Notes under the pieces: model-generated
Told to the model about the DNA's origin: nothing
The model's input: only the letters and a program-made list of their open reading frames with translations
The model's database searches: none
In this document: one piece after another, positions 1-8,854 of the stretch
Numbering within the stretch: position 1 is the first letter of the stretch
Layout of the letters: every line of letters begins with the position of its first letter
Assembly: GCA_017994175.1 (NCBI GenBank)
Contig: JAGOLH010000009.1
Location: 1-57,614, forward strand
Length of the DNA stretch: 57,614 nt
Reading direction: 5' to 3'
Source of the DNA: Bacteroidales bacterium
GTDB taxonomy: Bacteria; Bacteroidota; Bacteroidia; Bacteroidales; ML635J-15
Made by a program: the position numbers and the translations under genes

Positions 1-239
1 GATGGGTCGGTATAGATAGTCCCTCCACCACTATTCCTTCTAACTACCTGCACATTGTTTTCAGTAACAAAATCGCTGTTGATTTCATGCAGGGTATTCT
101 GAAACCTACCAATCATAAGTGTTGGCACCGTTCTCCAAAGCATAAAATATTCATCGGTAAAGGCAGGGTTATTCATTATATACTCTTCCACGGCAAACCA
201 AAATGCGGCATCGAGATTGTTGGCGCTGATTCGTTTCAT
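1..239 (-). CDS. lplA: Lipoate-protein ligase A, N-terminal part (runs off the window edge)
   Basis: Seen: an open frame on the minus strand starting with ATG at 239 and still open at base 1, about 79 residues. It reads MKRISANNLDAAFWFAVEEY at its start and contains the lipoate-ligase signature VRRNSGGGTIYTD near its end, preceded by TLMIGRFQNT. Known: this RR-SGGG-Y-D block forms the lipoyl-AMP site of LplA enzymes, which attach free lipoate to the lipoyl domains of 2-oxoacid dehydrogenases or GcvH. The start codon lies 2 bp after the lipA stop codon, so the two are probably co-transcribed and provide salvage and de novo synthesis together. The C-terminal part is outside the window, so completeness cannot be judged. 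Confidence 0.88.
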   Translation of the reverse strand, partial: MKRISANNLDAAFWFAVEEYIMNNPAFTDEYFMLWRTVPTLMIGRFQNTLHEINSDFVTENNVQVVRRNSGGGTIYTDP

Positions 240-241
240 GC

Positions 242-1111
242 TTATAACTGTTTTTTGATTAGCTCCATATCTTCGGCAGCGTTGTAACTGCTTCTTACAT
301 AAGGTGATGATGCAACGTACAGGAACCCTTTGCCCAAAGCAATTGTTTTATAGCTTTCAAATTGCTCAGGAGTAATATATTCGCGCAACAGTGCATGGTT
401 GCTGCTTGGAGGCAGGTACTGTCCAATTGTCATGACGTCGCAGCCACATCTGCGCAAATCATCCATAACATGTTCCACTTCATCGGGAGTCTCACCCAAA
501 CCAACCATTATCCCCGATTTGGTTATTACCGCAGGGTTCTGCGATTTCACATATTTTAGCAATGAGAGCGAAGCAGCATAGTTACCCATAGGCCTAACCC
601 TGTTAAAAACAGAAGGAACGGTCTCCATATTATGATTTATTATATGAGGCTTTGCATCGATTATCACGTTAATACTTGCTTGCGACCCCTTTAAGTCGGG
701 TATCAGTACCTCTATAGTTGCTGAGGGAAGGCGTTTTTTTATTTCTTCAATTGTAAAAGCAAACTGCATGGCACCGCCATCGGGTAGATCATCTCTTGTT
801 ACCGAGGTTACCACAACATGCCGTAGCGCCATCTGCCCGGCTGCTTCCGCCACATGACGGGGTTCATCCGGGTCGGGTGGCAATGGTTTGCTTTGCGGGA
901 TAGCACAGAAAGAGCAGTTACGTGTACATACATCGCCCAGAATCATGAATGTTGCGGTGCTTCGGGCAAAACATTCACTAATATTGGGACAACGGGCTCC
1001 TTCACATACTGTATGAAGTTTTAGTGTTCTAAGCATCCTCGTAACTTCTGCAACACTTTCAAAGTCCATTTTTTTATTCAGCCATTGTGGTTTATGCAAG
1101 GTTTTCATCAT
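242..1111 (-). CDS. lipA: Lipoyl synthase
   Basis: Radical-SAM enzyme that inserts two sulfur atoms into octanoyl groups on lipoyl domains. Seen: 289 residues, normal for LipA. The auxiliary cluster motif C36-x4-C41-x5-C47 and the radical-SAM motif C62-x3-C66-x2-C69 are both intact, and the RSSY motif that supplies the serine ligand of the auxiliary cluster is present near the C terminus. Two adjacent ATG codons (1111 and 1108) could start it. It is followed at once by lplA, and lies 81 bp downstream of the cytochrome maturation gene ccsA. Two TAnnTTTG boxes in that gap suggest that it has its own promoter. Confidence 0.96.
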   Translation of the reverse strand: MMKTLHKPQWLNKKMDFESVAEVTRMLRTLKLHTVCEGARCPNISECFARSTATFMILGDVCTRNCSFCAIPQSKPLPPDPDEPRHVAEAAGQMALRHVVVTSVTRDDLPDGGAMQFAFTIEEIKKRLPSATIEVLIPDLKGSQASINVIIDAKPHIINHNMETVPSVFNRVRPMGNYAASLSLLKYVKSQNPAVITKSGIMVGLGETPDEVEHVMDDLRRCGCDVMTIGQYLPPSSNHALLREYITPEQFESYKTIALGKGFLYVASSPYVRSSYNAAEDMELIKKQL

Positions 1112-1121
1112 ACTTATGAAT

Positions 1122-1141
1122 CAAATGTATTTGCAAATGTA
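1122..1141 (-). promoter_or_regulatory. Tandem -7-like boxes upstream of lipA
   Basis: On the minus strand the same octamer TACATTTG occurs twice with a 12-bp period (1141-1134 and 1129-1122), 10 bp before the lipA start. Both fit the Bacteroidota -7 consensus TAnnTTTG. I see no good TTTG -33 element at 19-21 bp upstream of either, so the assignment is tentative. Confidence 0.35.
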
Positions 1142-1192
1142 GGAAATCTTTTTTGTTAAATGAGGAATTGAACCTGATGATAAAACTCACGT

Positions 1193-1996
1193 TTATCCGC
1201 CGTAAACATGTATGCTTTGCATAGCCGACGGCAAAAAACGAATTCCCATCCATGTAATTATGAGCACTATGAAGGATAATCCAAGAATCCAAAGAAGAAG
1301 TTTTTTACGTTTAGGGCAAAAATAATGCAGATGAATGGTAAATAAATAAAACAGCCAGGTCAACAAAGCCCATGTTTCCTTCGGGTCGAATGTCCAGTAA
1401 TTCCCCCACGCAATTTTTGCCCAAATAGCGCCTAAAAGCATTCCCATAGTAAGCAATGCCATTCCGGGGTAAACGAGCTTCATTGCGAGGTTTATATCAC
1501 TATCTGCATCATTTTTTCCTTTATATAAATTCACGAGGCCTTTTACAGCCGAAAGACAGGCTGCTGCCATAACTGCATATGCAATCATATAAATAACAAC
1601 ATGGGGAATGAACCATGGACTCTGCAAGGCAGGCATAAGGTTTTTGCTCTGGTATTCCGGATTTAGAACATCTACTATCAAAAACACCAGCGACATAACC
1701 ATTCCCAGCAAATACATCCATTTGCTTTTTGTTGTAAAAAAAATGAACCACGTTATCCACGACACGAACAATGAGTACAGAACTCGCGTTTCTGCCATCG
1801 TCTTCATGGGCGGACGTTCAAGTTGTACCCAGAGGATTGTTACAAAAAGGAGGAGAACAATATTTCCTATAACAGGTAGCAGTTGGGTTAAAACAGGGAC
1901 ACAAGCCGGATTCTTTTTGCGATACAGCATGACAAATCCAATGCCCCAGCACAGAAGAAAAATAAGTACAAACCATATCAGACTATTCCAGATCAT
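1193..1996 (-). CDS. ccsA: Cytochrome c biogenesis protein CcsA/CcmC family (heme handling)
   Basis: Integral membrane protein of System II cytochrome c maturation, which presents heme for attachment to CxxCH motifs on the outer side of the membrane. Seen: 267 residues, about eight hydrophobic segments, and the tryptophan-rich heme-binding motif WGNYWTFD at residues 197-204 with histidines (PH near 132, IHLHYF near the C terminus) suitable as heme ligands. It overlaps the ResB-like gene by 14 bp, which argues for translational coupling; together they equal the fused CcsBA (NrfI-type) found beside nrfHA in other bacteria. Its likely substrates are the nine heme sites of NrfA and NrfH encoded just upstream. 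Confidence 0.88.
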   Translation of the reverse strand: MIWNSLIWFVLIFLLCWGIGFVMLYRKKNPACVPVLTQLLPVIGNIVLLLFVTILWVQLERPPMKTMAETRVLYSLFVSWITWFIFFTTKSKWMYLLGMVMSLVFLIVDVLNPEYQSKNLMPALQSPWFIPHVVIYMIAYAVMAAACLSAVKGLVNLYKGKNDADSDINLAMKLVYPGMALLTMGMLLGAIWAKIAWGNYWTFDPKETWALLTWLFYLFTIHLHYFCPKRKKLLLWILGLSFIVLIITWMGIRFLPSAMQSIHVYGG

Positions 1997-3161
1997 TGTG
2001 TTTTATTTCATTTTTCTTTCGTGCAAACAACATCAACACAGCCCCTGCCAGCATAAGGGCAATTCCTATATATACCACCGGCAGCCACGGATCATATACA
2101 AGGTATAAAACTGAATAGCCGGGCTCTGTTTCTGTGTTGTTGTTGTAACTGTGCTGATACACATCCCACCCTTCTGTTTTAAGCGGCTTATTTACCGCTA
2201 TTGTAACAGGCTCTGCCACTTTCCCCGACTTTGTGTATAAAAGGGCTTCGGAGCCAAAATAAGATGGTTCTGCAGGCAATAAGGTAATTATTGTATCGTT
2301 GCTTATTTTCGCAAAGAGCGGAGTCTGTGGATCGTTCAAATGCTCAAAACTAAATTCCATAGTTGTTTTGTCGGGCTTCGACACCTTGAGCAAAATGCTG
2401 TTCAGAGAATCTGGCTCATTAAATACCCGAATCCGGTATGGCCCAATAAAAAAACTATTACCACGAACTGCTTCCGCTACAGCATTGCCCTTCGTTTTAT
2501 ATAGTTGGCCATCATGGCTTATTAAAGCAACTTTTCTTGGGTGATATTCAACTACGAATTTTGAAAGGTGCAAAGCGAAAGGTAGCTCTACGCTGTACCC
2601 ATCTTCATTCTCGGCATACCATACTGTGGTATTAACAGGCACCTGCATATACAGTTGTTTTTTATCGGCTTGACCCAGTACGGCAGCACAAAGCGCAATG
2701 AACATTCCTGAATGATTCAAAAAAAACATCATGTTCCTGAAATTACATGGCAGGAATCGCCGCATACTTGTGAGAGCAAGTACGGTAAGCAAAAAAAACA
2801 CCGAAAGCGCATAATACCAGGTGAAAACTATATTGCTATATCCTATTTTTGCACCAATAGTTTCTGATGATATGTTCTGAGGAATAATAGCCATAAGAAT
2901 AATCACCATAAGGAAACTCCCAACTGAAGCCAATGCTGCTTCCGCTGAAGAGAGCCAAATAACAACCTTCGTTTTTTTTAGAAAAAGATGCATTGCGGTT
3001 AATATCAGCACGAATTGCAACCCAACAACCATATTAACCGGGTATTTGAGCAGGCTGACATTTACCGGTCCTAACAACATTTGCAAAACCACGCCCGAAC
3101 CAAATACAAAGCAGGCTGTTATTAGAATTCTTTTTAGTGACATCGAGGTTGAGGGCATCAT
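1983..3161 (-). CDS. ResB/Ccs1-like cytochrome c biogenesis protein
   Basis: Partner of CcsA in System II cytochrome c maturation. Seen: 392 residues; four N-terminal hydrophobic segments (about residues 10-30, 40-60, 70-95 and 115-130), a further segment near 145-165, a large extracytoplasmic domain (about 180-350), and a C-terminal transmembrane segment near 360-380 followed by lysines. This is the ResB layout. The sequence is diverged, so the family is inferred partly from the overlap with ccsA and from the nrfA gene 36 bp upstream. The MMPSTSMSLK start has three candidate methionines; I keep the longest. Confidence 0.75.
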   Translation of the reverse strand: MMPSTSMSLKRILITACFVFGSGVVLQMLLGPVNVSLLKYPVNMVVGLQFVLILTAMHLFLKKTKVVIWLSSAEAALASVGSFLMVIILMAIIPQNISSETIGAKIGYSNIVFTWYYALSVFFLLTVLALTSMRRFLPCNFRNMMFFLNHSGMFIALCAAVLGQADKKQLYMQVPVNTTVWYAENEDGYSVELPFALHLSKFVVEYHPRKVALISHDGQLYKTKGNAVAEAVRGNSFFIGPYRIRVFNEPDSLNSILLKVSKPDKTTMEFSFEHLNDPQTPLFAKISNDTIITLLPAEPSYFGSEALLYTKSGKVAEPVTIAVNKPLKTEGWDVYQHSYNNNTETEPGYSVLYLVYDPWLPVVYIGIALMLAGAVLMLFARKKNEIKHNDLE

Positions 3162-3197
3162 TAAAAGCGAAATGGCAGCAGAAGTATGCGGGGTTTA

Positions 3198-4709
3198 TTA
3201 TTTTATCCGTTTTGGTTCAGGCATTTTTCTTTCTCTTTCTTCAGCCTTAGCAAGCCACTGCGGTAACACTTTAGTTTTCCATTCCTCCTTGTCGGTTTTT
3301 AGTTTTTGAGGATCGAGCCCCACATATTGTTGTGCCTTTTCTTTTGTACTGATATCAGGCATAGGGACTTCCTCATTATACCCCAGATCAGCCAGTAATC
3401 GAGCAATTTCGATGCGCGCCAGCGAGGCCTTTTCGATACCTGACGAAATTATCCTCATACATTCCAGGGGGGCATGGAATGAGCCACCATGACTTGCTGA
3501 AACAAAATCCCACCTCCATTGTGCCTGCCTGATGTACATATGAATTGCCTTGAGCTGTTCTGCAGTTGCGCCTTTAGAAATGGCAAATGCCGTCTCAATA
3601 TGTGCTTTTACAAGCAGGTCTTCAAGTAAAATCTTTTGTTCATATACTTTCTCCTGCCGTTCATACACATCGTGCATGAGTTCTTCTTCGCTGTCGCGGT
3701 GGCAAACCATACACGAATTGGTGATATTATTGAGCGGGCTTTGAATTTTGTGGTCGGTAATTTTCTGGCTGCCTTCAGTTTTATAAGGCATGTGACAATC
3801 GGCACATGAAACCCCTTTATCAAAATGCACACTCGACATGAATAGCTCAAAATCTGGATGCTGGGCTTTAATAATGGGCGTTTTACTTAATGGATGAATC
3901 CAATCGGCGAAAGCAAATTCATCATAATATTTTTCGATATCTTCAACGCTAAAGCCCTTATCCCACGGGAAAGTAACATATTTACCGTCTCCCTTGAAAT
4001 AATATTCCACATGACATTGTGCACATACCAAAGTGCGGCGCTCATTCAAAGTAGCGTCGCCGGAATTTTTACCCAACTTCTGATAGGCTTCAATAAATGG
4101 AATCTGAGCTATACGCAGACTCTGATCGGAGGCATTATGGCAATTGGCGCAACCAATCGGATTTACGATCTCGCTCAGCATTCCTGCCCACATGGTTTTG
4201 TAGAAAGCTTCAGGTCCGATATTTTTCATAACACGCAATACATCAGGGCTTTTACACGTCCAACAGCTAGAAGGCTGCGGTCCATCAGTATCGGTAAGGG
4301 GTGTCCCGGTGCGAAGAGTATTTCTTACATCGGTAATAGCGTAAATATGACCTCTGGGCTGATTGTAATCCTTTGCAAATGAGTATCCGGCAAATAAAAT
4401 TACCATACGCGGGTCTTCATCGAGTGCGTCGCGCATTGAGTTACCGTTGAATTTTGAAGAGAAAGAAGTGTCTGACATCTGTTGATAAGTGGCATACTCG
4501 CGTGGGTATGCCTTTCCCCACATTTCATTACGGGGTTCATTTTCGTCGAGGGCATATAATGGCACGTTTTTCACGGTGGCTTCGGTTCTGCGTTGAATTA
4601 TTGATGAAGCAAACAAACCCAGAACAAATACAACTACCACTGTTACTAAAAAAAGTGCCCAGCCAATCCAAGGCCTTTTGCTGATTCTTTCGGATAAATT
4701 GAATTTCAT
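3198..4709 (-). CDS. nrfA: Ammonia-forming cytochrome c nitrite reductase, catalytic subunit
   Basis: Pentaheme enzyme that reduces nitrite to ammonium with six electrons in the periplasm. Seen: 503 residues with an N-terminal membrane anchor or signal (about 15-38). The diagnostic catalytic heme motif with lysine as heme ligand, C149-W-T-C152-K153, is followed by four CxxCH motifs (CANCH, CAQCH, CADCH, CMVCH), five hemes in all as expected. It starts 12 bp after nrfH and is followed by the cytochrome maturation genes. Known: NrfA takes electrons from menaquinol through NrfH. This supports respiratory nitrite ammonification or nitrite detoxification by the host. Confidence 0.97.
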   Translation of the reverse strand: MKFNLSERISKRPWIGWALFLVTVVVVFVLGLFASSIIQRRTEATVKNVPLYALDENEPRNEMWGKAYPREYATYQQMSDTSFSSKFNGNSMRDALDEDPRMVILFAGYSFAKDYNQPRGHIYAITDVRNTLRTGTPLTDTDGPQPSSCWTCKSPDVLRVMKNIGPEAFYKTMWAGMLSEIVNPIGCANCHNASDQSLRIAQIPFIEAYQKLGKNSGDATLNERRTLVCAQCHVEYYFKGDGKYVTFPWDKGFSVEDIEKYYDEFAFADWIHPLSKTPIIKAQHPDFELFMSSVHFDKGVSCADCHMPYKTEGSQKITDHKIQSPLNNITNSCMVCHRDSEEELMHDVYERQEKVYEQKILLEDLLVKAHIETAFAISKGATAEQLKAIHMYIRQAQWRWDFVSASHGGSFHAPLECMRIISSGIEKASLARIEIARLLADLGYNEEVPMPDISTKEKAQQYVGLDPQKLKTDKEEWKTKVLPQWLAKAEERERKMPEPKRIK

Positions 4710-4721
4710 ATCAAAATTGTT

Positions 4722-5303
4722 TTATTCAGTAATTTTTCGCAACCATTCGGGGACAGGCGATTTTGGATATGGCACCTCGGTATATGGGGTAGATGAAAGG
4801 CTTTTCACCCTGCCATGAGGTACTTCTCTGTGGCATTCCCAGCACAACCTACCATTGCCTGTTTTTGTATCTTTGAACTCCACATTGGCTTTCACCATTT
4901 CGGTGAGAGGCCCATGACAACGGATACAGTTTTCGAGCACCACTTTTTTGCCGGGATCAAGCATACGAATACTTTGCTCATAGCCCCGCGTAGTGAAAAT
5001 TGCAGAATGCCGCATCCCGTCCATTGCTTTGAAATAGTATTTTCTGAAAACATTATCATGTGGAACGTGACAGTCGTTACAATTGGTGTTCCTGCCATGA
5101 GAAGAATGCCTCCATGTTGTATATTCTGTTGCCATGATATGGCAATTCACGCAGGTTTCAGGGTCATCCGAAATGTACGTCCACGCTTTGGATACGTAGA
5201 TAATATTACAACCCAAACCAGTGATAACCCCTATCAGTATTATCACAGGCACTTTCCATCGCTGATTGGGAAAGAAAGGCTGAATAAATCGCATCAATTT
5301 CAT
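4722..5303 (-). CDS. nrfH: Cytochrome c nitrite reductase small subunit, menaquinol dehydrogenase
   Basis: NapC/NirT-family membrane tetraheme cytochrome that oxidises menaquinol and feeds NrfA. Seen: 193 residues, one N-terminal transmembrane helix (about 17-37) and four CxxCH sites at C51, C75, C126 and C154. The first is CVNCHIM, with the methionine two residues after the histidine, as in the NrfH-type first heme. It heads the minus-strand run nrfH-nrfA-resB-ccsA. A promoter-like sequence ends only 5 nt before this ATG; the alternative start at 5294 (fourth residue, Met) would leave a short leader. Confidence 0.95.
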   Translation of the reverse strand: MKLMRFIQPFFPNQRWKVPVIILIGVITGLGCNIIYVSKAWTYISDDPETCVNCHIMATEYTTWRHSSHGRNTNCNDCHVPHDNVFRKYYFKAMDGMRHSAIFTTRGYEQSIRMLDPGKKVVLENCIRCHGPLTEMVKANVEFKDTKTGNGRLCWECHREVPHGRVKSLSSTPYTEVPYPKSPVPEWLRKITE

Positions 5304-5308
5304 TAATA

Positions 5309-5338
5309 CAAAGATAGTATTATAACTAAATATTCAAA
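5309..5338 (-). promoter_or_regulatory. Bacteroidota-type promoter of the nrf cluster
   Basis: Minus strand: TTTG at 5338-5335, an 18-bp spacer, then TATCTTTG at 5316-5309, a full match to TAnnTTTG. The nrfH ATG starts 5 nt after the -7 box, so transcription would begin at or within 1-3 nt of the start codon, or translation would start at the Met codon at 5294. It lies in the 52-bp gap after the TonB receptor gene, so the nrf genes probably have their own promoter. Confidence 0.6.
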
Positions 5339-5355
5339 GCAATCAAGAGTTTTTA

Positions 5356-7764
5356 TCAGAACCTGATATTTATACCACCCGAAAAGTTGATTCCTGCCTG
5401 CGGATAAAAATATGCCCATGTTTTCTCAACACCCTGCTCAAACCAAACGCCACCATATGCATTTGATGAATAGGTAACATTAAAAATATTGTTAACCGAA
5501 AATCGTAATGACAGCTCCTTTGTTTTTGTTGAGAATATATTGTAATCGAGTTGAAAATTGTTAATACAATAGGGTTCGATAACCCGGTCGTTACTCATCG
5601 TATTGTCGAAATACTGCTTACCCACAAACTTACATGACCATGTAGCTACAAAATTTTTAAACGCATTCCACGACAAGCCTACAGCTCCAATTAATGTTGG
5701 AGAATATGCTATATCAGTTTCACCCAATGGAGTTGCAATGTACGACGCGTTCCAGTCGGCATCATACTGATCGGCATACAGCACAAAATTCCTGATTTTA
5801 TTCCGGCTCAGCGTAACATTCATGTTTAGTTTAAGGCGTTCAAAAAATAATAAACTACCTGTTAATTCAATCCCACAACGGTAGCTGTTTCTTACATTGG
5901 TCATAATATCGTAACCGACTGAGCTCTTTTGACCTGTAGGAATGATCTGATCTGTGTAATCCATGAAATATATATTGATACCAGCTGAAATAAATTTATC
6001 AGAATACCTGTATCCCAGCTCATAATCGAACAGTGTTTCCGGTTTTGGTGTACTGTTTGCATCGCCAACTGCATCTTCATAGTTTGCACGAGTAGGCTCA
6101 CGATGACCTAACGCAAAAGAGAAGTATGTATTCATCTTTGTGTTGATTTCATAAAACACACCGGCTTTGGGGTTAAAAAAATTGAAGCTATGCTGCTGGT
6201 CGAGTATTTTCTGGGTATTGTCAGGCATAAGGTCATCATCGGTACCAGCCATCCGATAAAAGATATACCTGTACTGAATGTCGCCATATAAATTGATGGC
6301 TTCATTTAACTGCAAATCGAGTTTAATATAATTGCTCACGTCTGTTTTATTCCCGGTATTGCGGTAGTATTCATGGTTTATCTCGGAATTGTAAGCTGAA
6401 CGCATCCAGATAATTTTCCCGAAATGATTGCCATCGTACTGGTTGCAAGCTCCTCCAAGTATGGCATTGATGCGACCTTTATGATAGTTGGCATCGTAAA
6501 CAATTCCATAAAAATTATTTCCCATCCATTTGCGAATTATCATATCGCTCGTTGAATCGTTTGTAAACCCATATTCCGAAAGCAGCTGATCTTGTTCATA
6601 TTGCTCATAATATCCATCACCGCGTGTGTAATGCAAGGCAGAATTAATGCTGATATTTTTTCCGAATTGCTTTGTAAGCAACACCTGATAATGCGTCTGA
6701 ACGTAATTGTCGGTTTGGTTTTCGTAGTATCGTCGGTTCCCTGATTCATTGAAATATTCTCCGGCAGGGTTATATGTACGGTTTGTCTGCAGGCTGTCAG
6801 AGGGCACTCCCCACCAACTGATCCCTGTTTTTTCCTTACCGTAAATAACATTGGACCGTATCAGAGTTGTTTGATTGCGCCAGGCTCCCGATATGAGAAA
6901 TGAGCTGTGGTTTGAGCCGGAGTAATCGATATACCCATCGCTGTTAAGCTTCGACATCCTTACATCAAACGACAATCCGTTTTCGGCAATACCCGTTCCC
7001 AAAACAAGACTTTCTTTAAAGGTATTAAAACTGCCTGCAATGAATTGAACGCCGGCATAGGGCTTTTTTTCGGTAAAATCGGTTTCCATATTCAGGCTTG
7101 CCCCGAATGATGCTGAACCATTACCCGATGTTCCAACGCCCCGTTGAATCTGAATACTGCTTACCGATGAACAGAAATCTGGCATATTTACCCAGAAAAT
7201 GCTTTGCGATTCGGCATCATTGAATGGTATGCCGTTGATAGTGACGTTTATACGGGTTGCATCCGTTCCCCTGACACGGAACCCCGTATACCCTACTCCA
7301 TTACCAGCCTCGCTTGTAGCAACAAAAGATGGAGTAAGCTCCAGTAAGTACGGAATATCCTGCGCTGAATTTCGTTCACCGATTTCGTTTTCGTCCATAT
7401 TTACATAGGCTGTCGGGGTTTTCGATCCTGCACGCGTTGCACTTACCACTACTTCATCTGTCAAAATAGCTGTTGTGAATAGCATAACATTGAGCACAGC
7501 ATCGCTGCCATAGCTGTTCACCTCCTTTTCAGTGCTCTCAAAACCAAGGTAAGTAAAAACCAATAGGTTTTTGCCACGTTTCAGCTGCAGGGTGTAAGCT
7601 CCATTTTCATCGGTTGTTGTTCCTGAATAACTCCCTTTAATAATAATGTTCACATCGCGCAACGGGTTTCCGTTTTCATCGCTCACAGTACCGCTCAGCT
7701 TCTGCGAAAACAAGGGCGTTACACAGAATAAGCCTAGGGCAAAAATTAAGGCAATTCTTTTCAT
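5356..7764 (-). CDS. TonB-dependent outer-membrane receptor under TPP riboswitch control (probable thiamin or precursor uptake)
   Basis: Outer-membrane beta-barrel importer energised by TonB. Seen: 802 residues; signal peptide (1-20); carboxypeptidase-regulatory-like beta-sandwich domain (about 23-95, starting LSGTVSDENGNPLRDVNI); plug domain (about 115-230) with GYTGFRVRGTD and INGIPFNDAES; barrel to the C terminus, which ends in aromatic/hydrophobic residues (INIRF). Its 5' leader holds a TPP riboswitch. Known: TPP-controlled TonB receptors occur in Bacteroidetes and are assigned to thiamin-related uptake. Inference: substrate is thiamin or a pyrimidine/thiazole precursor. No SusD-like partner or inner-membrane thiamin transporter gene is adjacent. 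Confidence 0.9.
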   Translation of the reverse strand: MKRIALIFALGLFCVTPLFSQKLSGTVSDENGNPLRDVNIIIKGSYSGTTTDENGAYTLQLKRGKNLLVFTYLGFESTEKEVNSYGSDAVLNVMLFTTAILTDEVVVSATRAGSKTPTAYVNMDENEIGERNSAQDIPYLLELTPSFVATSEAGNGVGYTGFRVRGTDATRINVTINGIPFNDAESQSIFWVNMPDFCSSVSSIQIQRGVGTSGNGSASFGASLNMETDFTEKKPYAGVQFIAGSFNTFKESLVLGTGIAENGLSFDVRMSKLNSDGYIDYSGSNHSSFLISGAWRNQTTLIRSNVIYGKEKTGISWWGVPSDSLQTNRTYNPAGEYFNESGNRRYYENQTDNYVQTHYQVLLTKQFGKNISINSALHYTRGDGYYEQYEQDQLLSEYGFTNDSTSDMIIRKWMGNNFYGIVYDANYHKGRINAILGGACNQYDGNHFGKIIWMRSAYNSEINHEYYRNTGNKTDVSNYIKLDLQLNEAINLYGDIQYRYIFYRMAGTDDDLMPDNTQKILDQQHSFNFFNPKAGVFYEINTKMNTYFSFALGHREPTRANYEDAVGDANSTPKPETLFDYELGYRYSDKFISAGINIYFMDYTDQIIPTGQKSSVGYDIMTNVRNSYRCGIELTGSLLFFERLKLNMNVTLSRNKIRNFVLYADQYDADWNASYIATPLGETDIAYSPTLIGAVGLSWNAFKNFVATWSCKFVGKQYFDNTMSNDRVIEPYCINNFQLDYNIFSTKTKELSLRFSVNNIFNVTYSSNAYGGVWFEQGVEKTWAYFYPQAGINFSGGINIRF

Positions 7765-7841
7765 ATTCAGTTAAACTAAAATTTCAATAAATTAAATCTA
7801 ATAAACTGATTAGCTGATGTATGAAACGGTAAAATGAGTTG

Positions 7842-7918
7842 CTTAATTCCCTACGCCGGCATTACCCGGATCAGGTTATAAGGGTTTAATCTCAGCCGCT
7901 TCAGGCACCCCCATCAAG
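7842..7918 (-). promoter_or_regulatory. TPP riboswitch (THI element)
   Basis: Minus-strand leader of the TonB receptor. The conserved TPP aptamer blocks are present in order: GGGGTGCC, CTGAGA, ACCTGATC, GGGTAATGCC and GCGTAGGGAA. The closing P1 helix is CTTGAT (7918-7913) with ATTAAG (7847-7842), including one G-U pair. The start codon lies 77 nt downstream. Binding of thiamin pyrophosphate should lower expression. I could not make out a clear terminator in the expression platform, so control at translation initiation is equally possible. Confidence 0.96.
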
Positions 7919-7990
7919 ATTTATCGGTGGTAAAGATAAAAATACTTTAGCTTTTCTAAAAACTGAAATGTTGAGTATCCAATGTTTTAT

Positions 7991-8035
7991 AACAACGAAA
8001 GGAGCAATATATTGCAACTACTCCTTTACGCTGTT
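7991..8035. terminator. Long imperfect hairpin between the secreted protein gene and the riboswitch
   Basis: AACAACGAAAGGAG (7991-8004) pairs with CTCCTTTACGCTGTT (8021-8035) with one mismatch and one bulge, about 13 paired bases. Read on the minus strand it follows the 8059-8550 gene and precedes the riboswitch leader. It lacks a clean T-run on that strand, so it may be a terminator, an mRNA 3' stabiliser or a processing site. Confidence 0.45.
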
Positions 8036-8058
8036 ATTTTAAATATTGAAAAATATTT

Positions 8059-8550
8059 TTATTTACTGCCGGAATCCGACATTGTCTTCATTCGCTTTTC
8101 GGCTTGAGAAGTCTTTTCGCGTTTCAATTCAGGGTTGTTATTACTTTTTGACTCAGTTCCCGTGTTGTTGACTTTTGCTTTTACCTCGTTAATTTTCACC
8201 TGGCTCTTCTGAACCACAGCTTTCTGTTCTTTCATGGTTTCCTCGGCAGCCTGTCTTTTTACGGAAACACTTTTATTCTCTGATTTTGGTTGCAACTGTT
8301 CCTGATTTGCATTTCCTGACTTAGAAAATGCTTTTTGCTGGGCTTGATCAACCGGACGAACTGCATCAGGTGTGCTTCCCCGAAACTCAGCGGAATGGTT
8401 GTTTAATTTCTGAGTCGGAGCAACAGAAGCTTTTTCAACAGATTTTCCGTTCTGTGTGTTGTTGTGCTGCCCTCCTTTATTTACGGTTTGAGCCATAGCC
8501 AGAGAGCCAACAATAAAAATTGCCATGATTGTTACACCTATCTTTTTCAT
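8059..8550 (-). CDS. Small secreted low-complexity, charged hypothetical protein
   Basis: Not recognised. Seen: 163 residues with a clear signal peptide (MKKIGVTIMAIFIVGSLAMA, cleavage near AMA-Q). The mature part is very rich in Lys, Gln, Asn, Ser and Glu, has no cysteine and no hydrophobic core, and is probably disordered; the second half is mostly Lys/Glu/Gln. It stands alone between long spacers, followed by a hairpin. Inference: exported, disordered, perhaps surface-associated or stress-related. Signal peptide and composition support a real gene, but no function can be assigned. Confidence 0.7.
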   Translation of the reverse strand: MKKIGVTIMAIFIVGSLAMAQTVNKGGQHNNTQNGKSVEKASVAPTQKLNNHSAEFRGSTPDAVRPVDQAQQKAFSKSGNANQEQLQPKSENKSVSVKRQAAEETMKEQKAVVQKSQVKINEVKAKVNNTGTESKSNNNPELKREKTSQAEKRMKTMSDSGSK

Positions 8551-8854
8551 ATGTTTAAGTTTTAAAGGTTAAAAATTAATATATGTTATTTGAGTTATTC
8601 CCATTTTGCAGTTCTAAATATTATATTTTAATAATAAAGTCATAAAATTGTGCAATTGGTTGTAACACACTCGCCATAATTAAGAAATACTTCCTTTGCT
8701 AAGTGTCAAAATTACAAACAACTAAATAACGCCGGTCTAAATATATTGTTAAAATTTTTCTTGGTTTTTAATAAAAATTCTAAATAAAAATTATCAGCGA
8801 AACAACTTCTTTTTCATTCTGTCATTTTTTTATTTTTGTAGTAATTTAATTGCT
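8551..8854. other. 304-bp AT-rich spacer between divergent genes
   Basis: Separates the minus-strand secreted protein gene from the plus-strand amidase gene. No ORF or RNA gene seen. On the plus strand TATTTTTG at 8831-8838 matches the TAnnTTTG -7 box, 16 bp before the amidase ATG, but without a clear TTTG partner. On the minus strand TAATTTTG at 8714-8707 is a possible -7 box for the secreted protein gene, which would leave a leader of about 150 nt. Confidence 0.4.

Noticed and set aside
8551..8854. RNA gene in the spacer before the amidase
   Set aside because: No tRNA-like arms, conserved RNA motif or stable hairpin seen; simply AT-rich.
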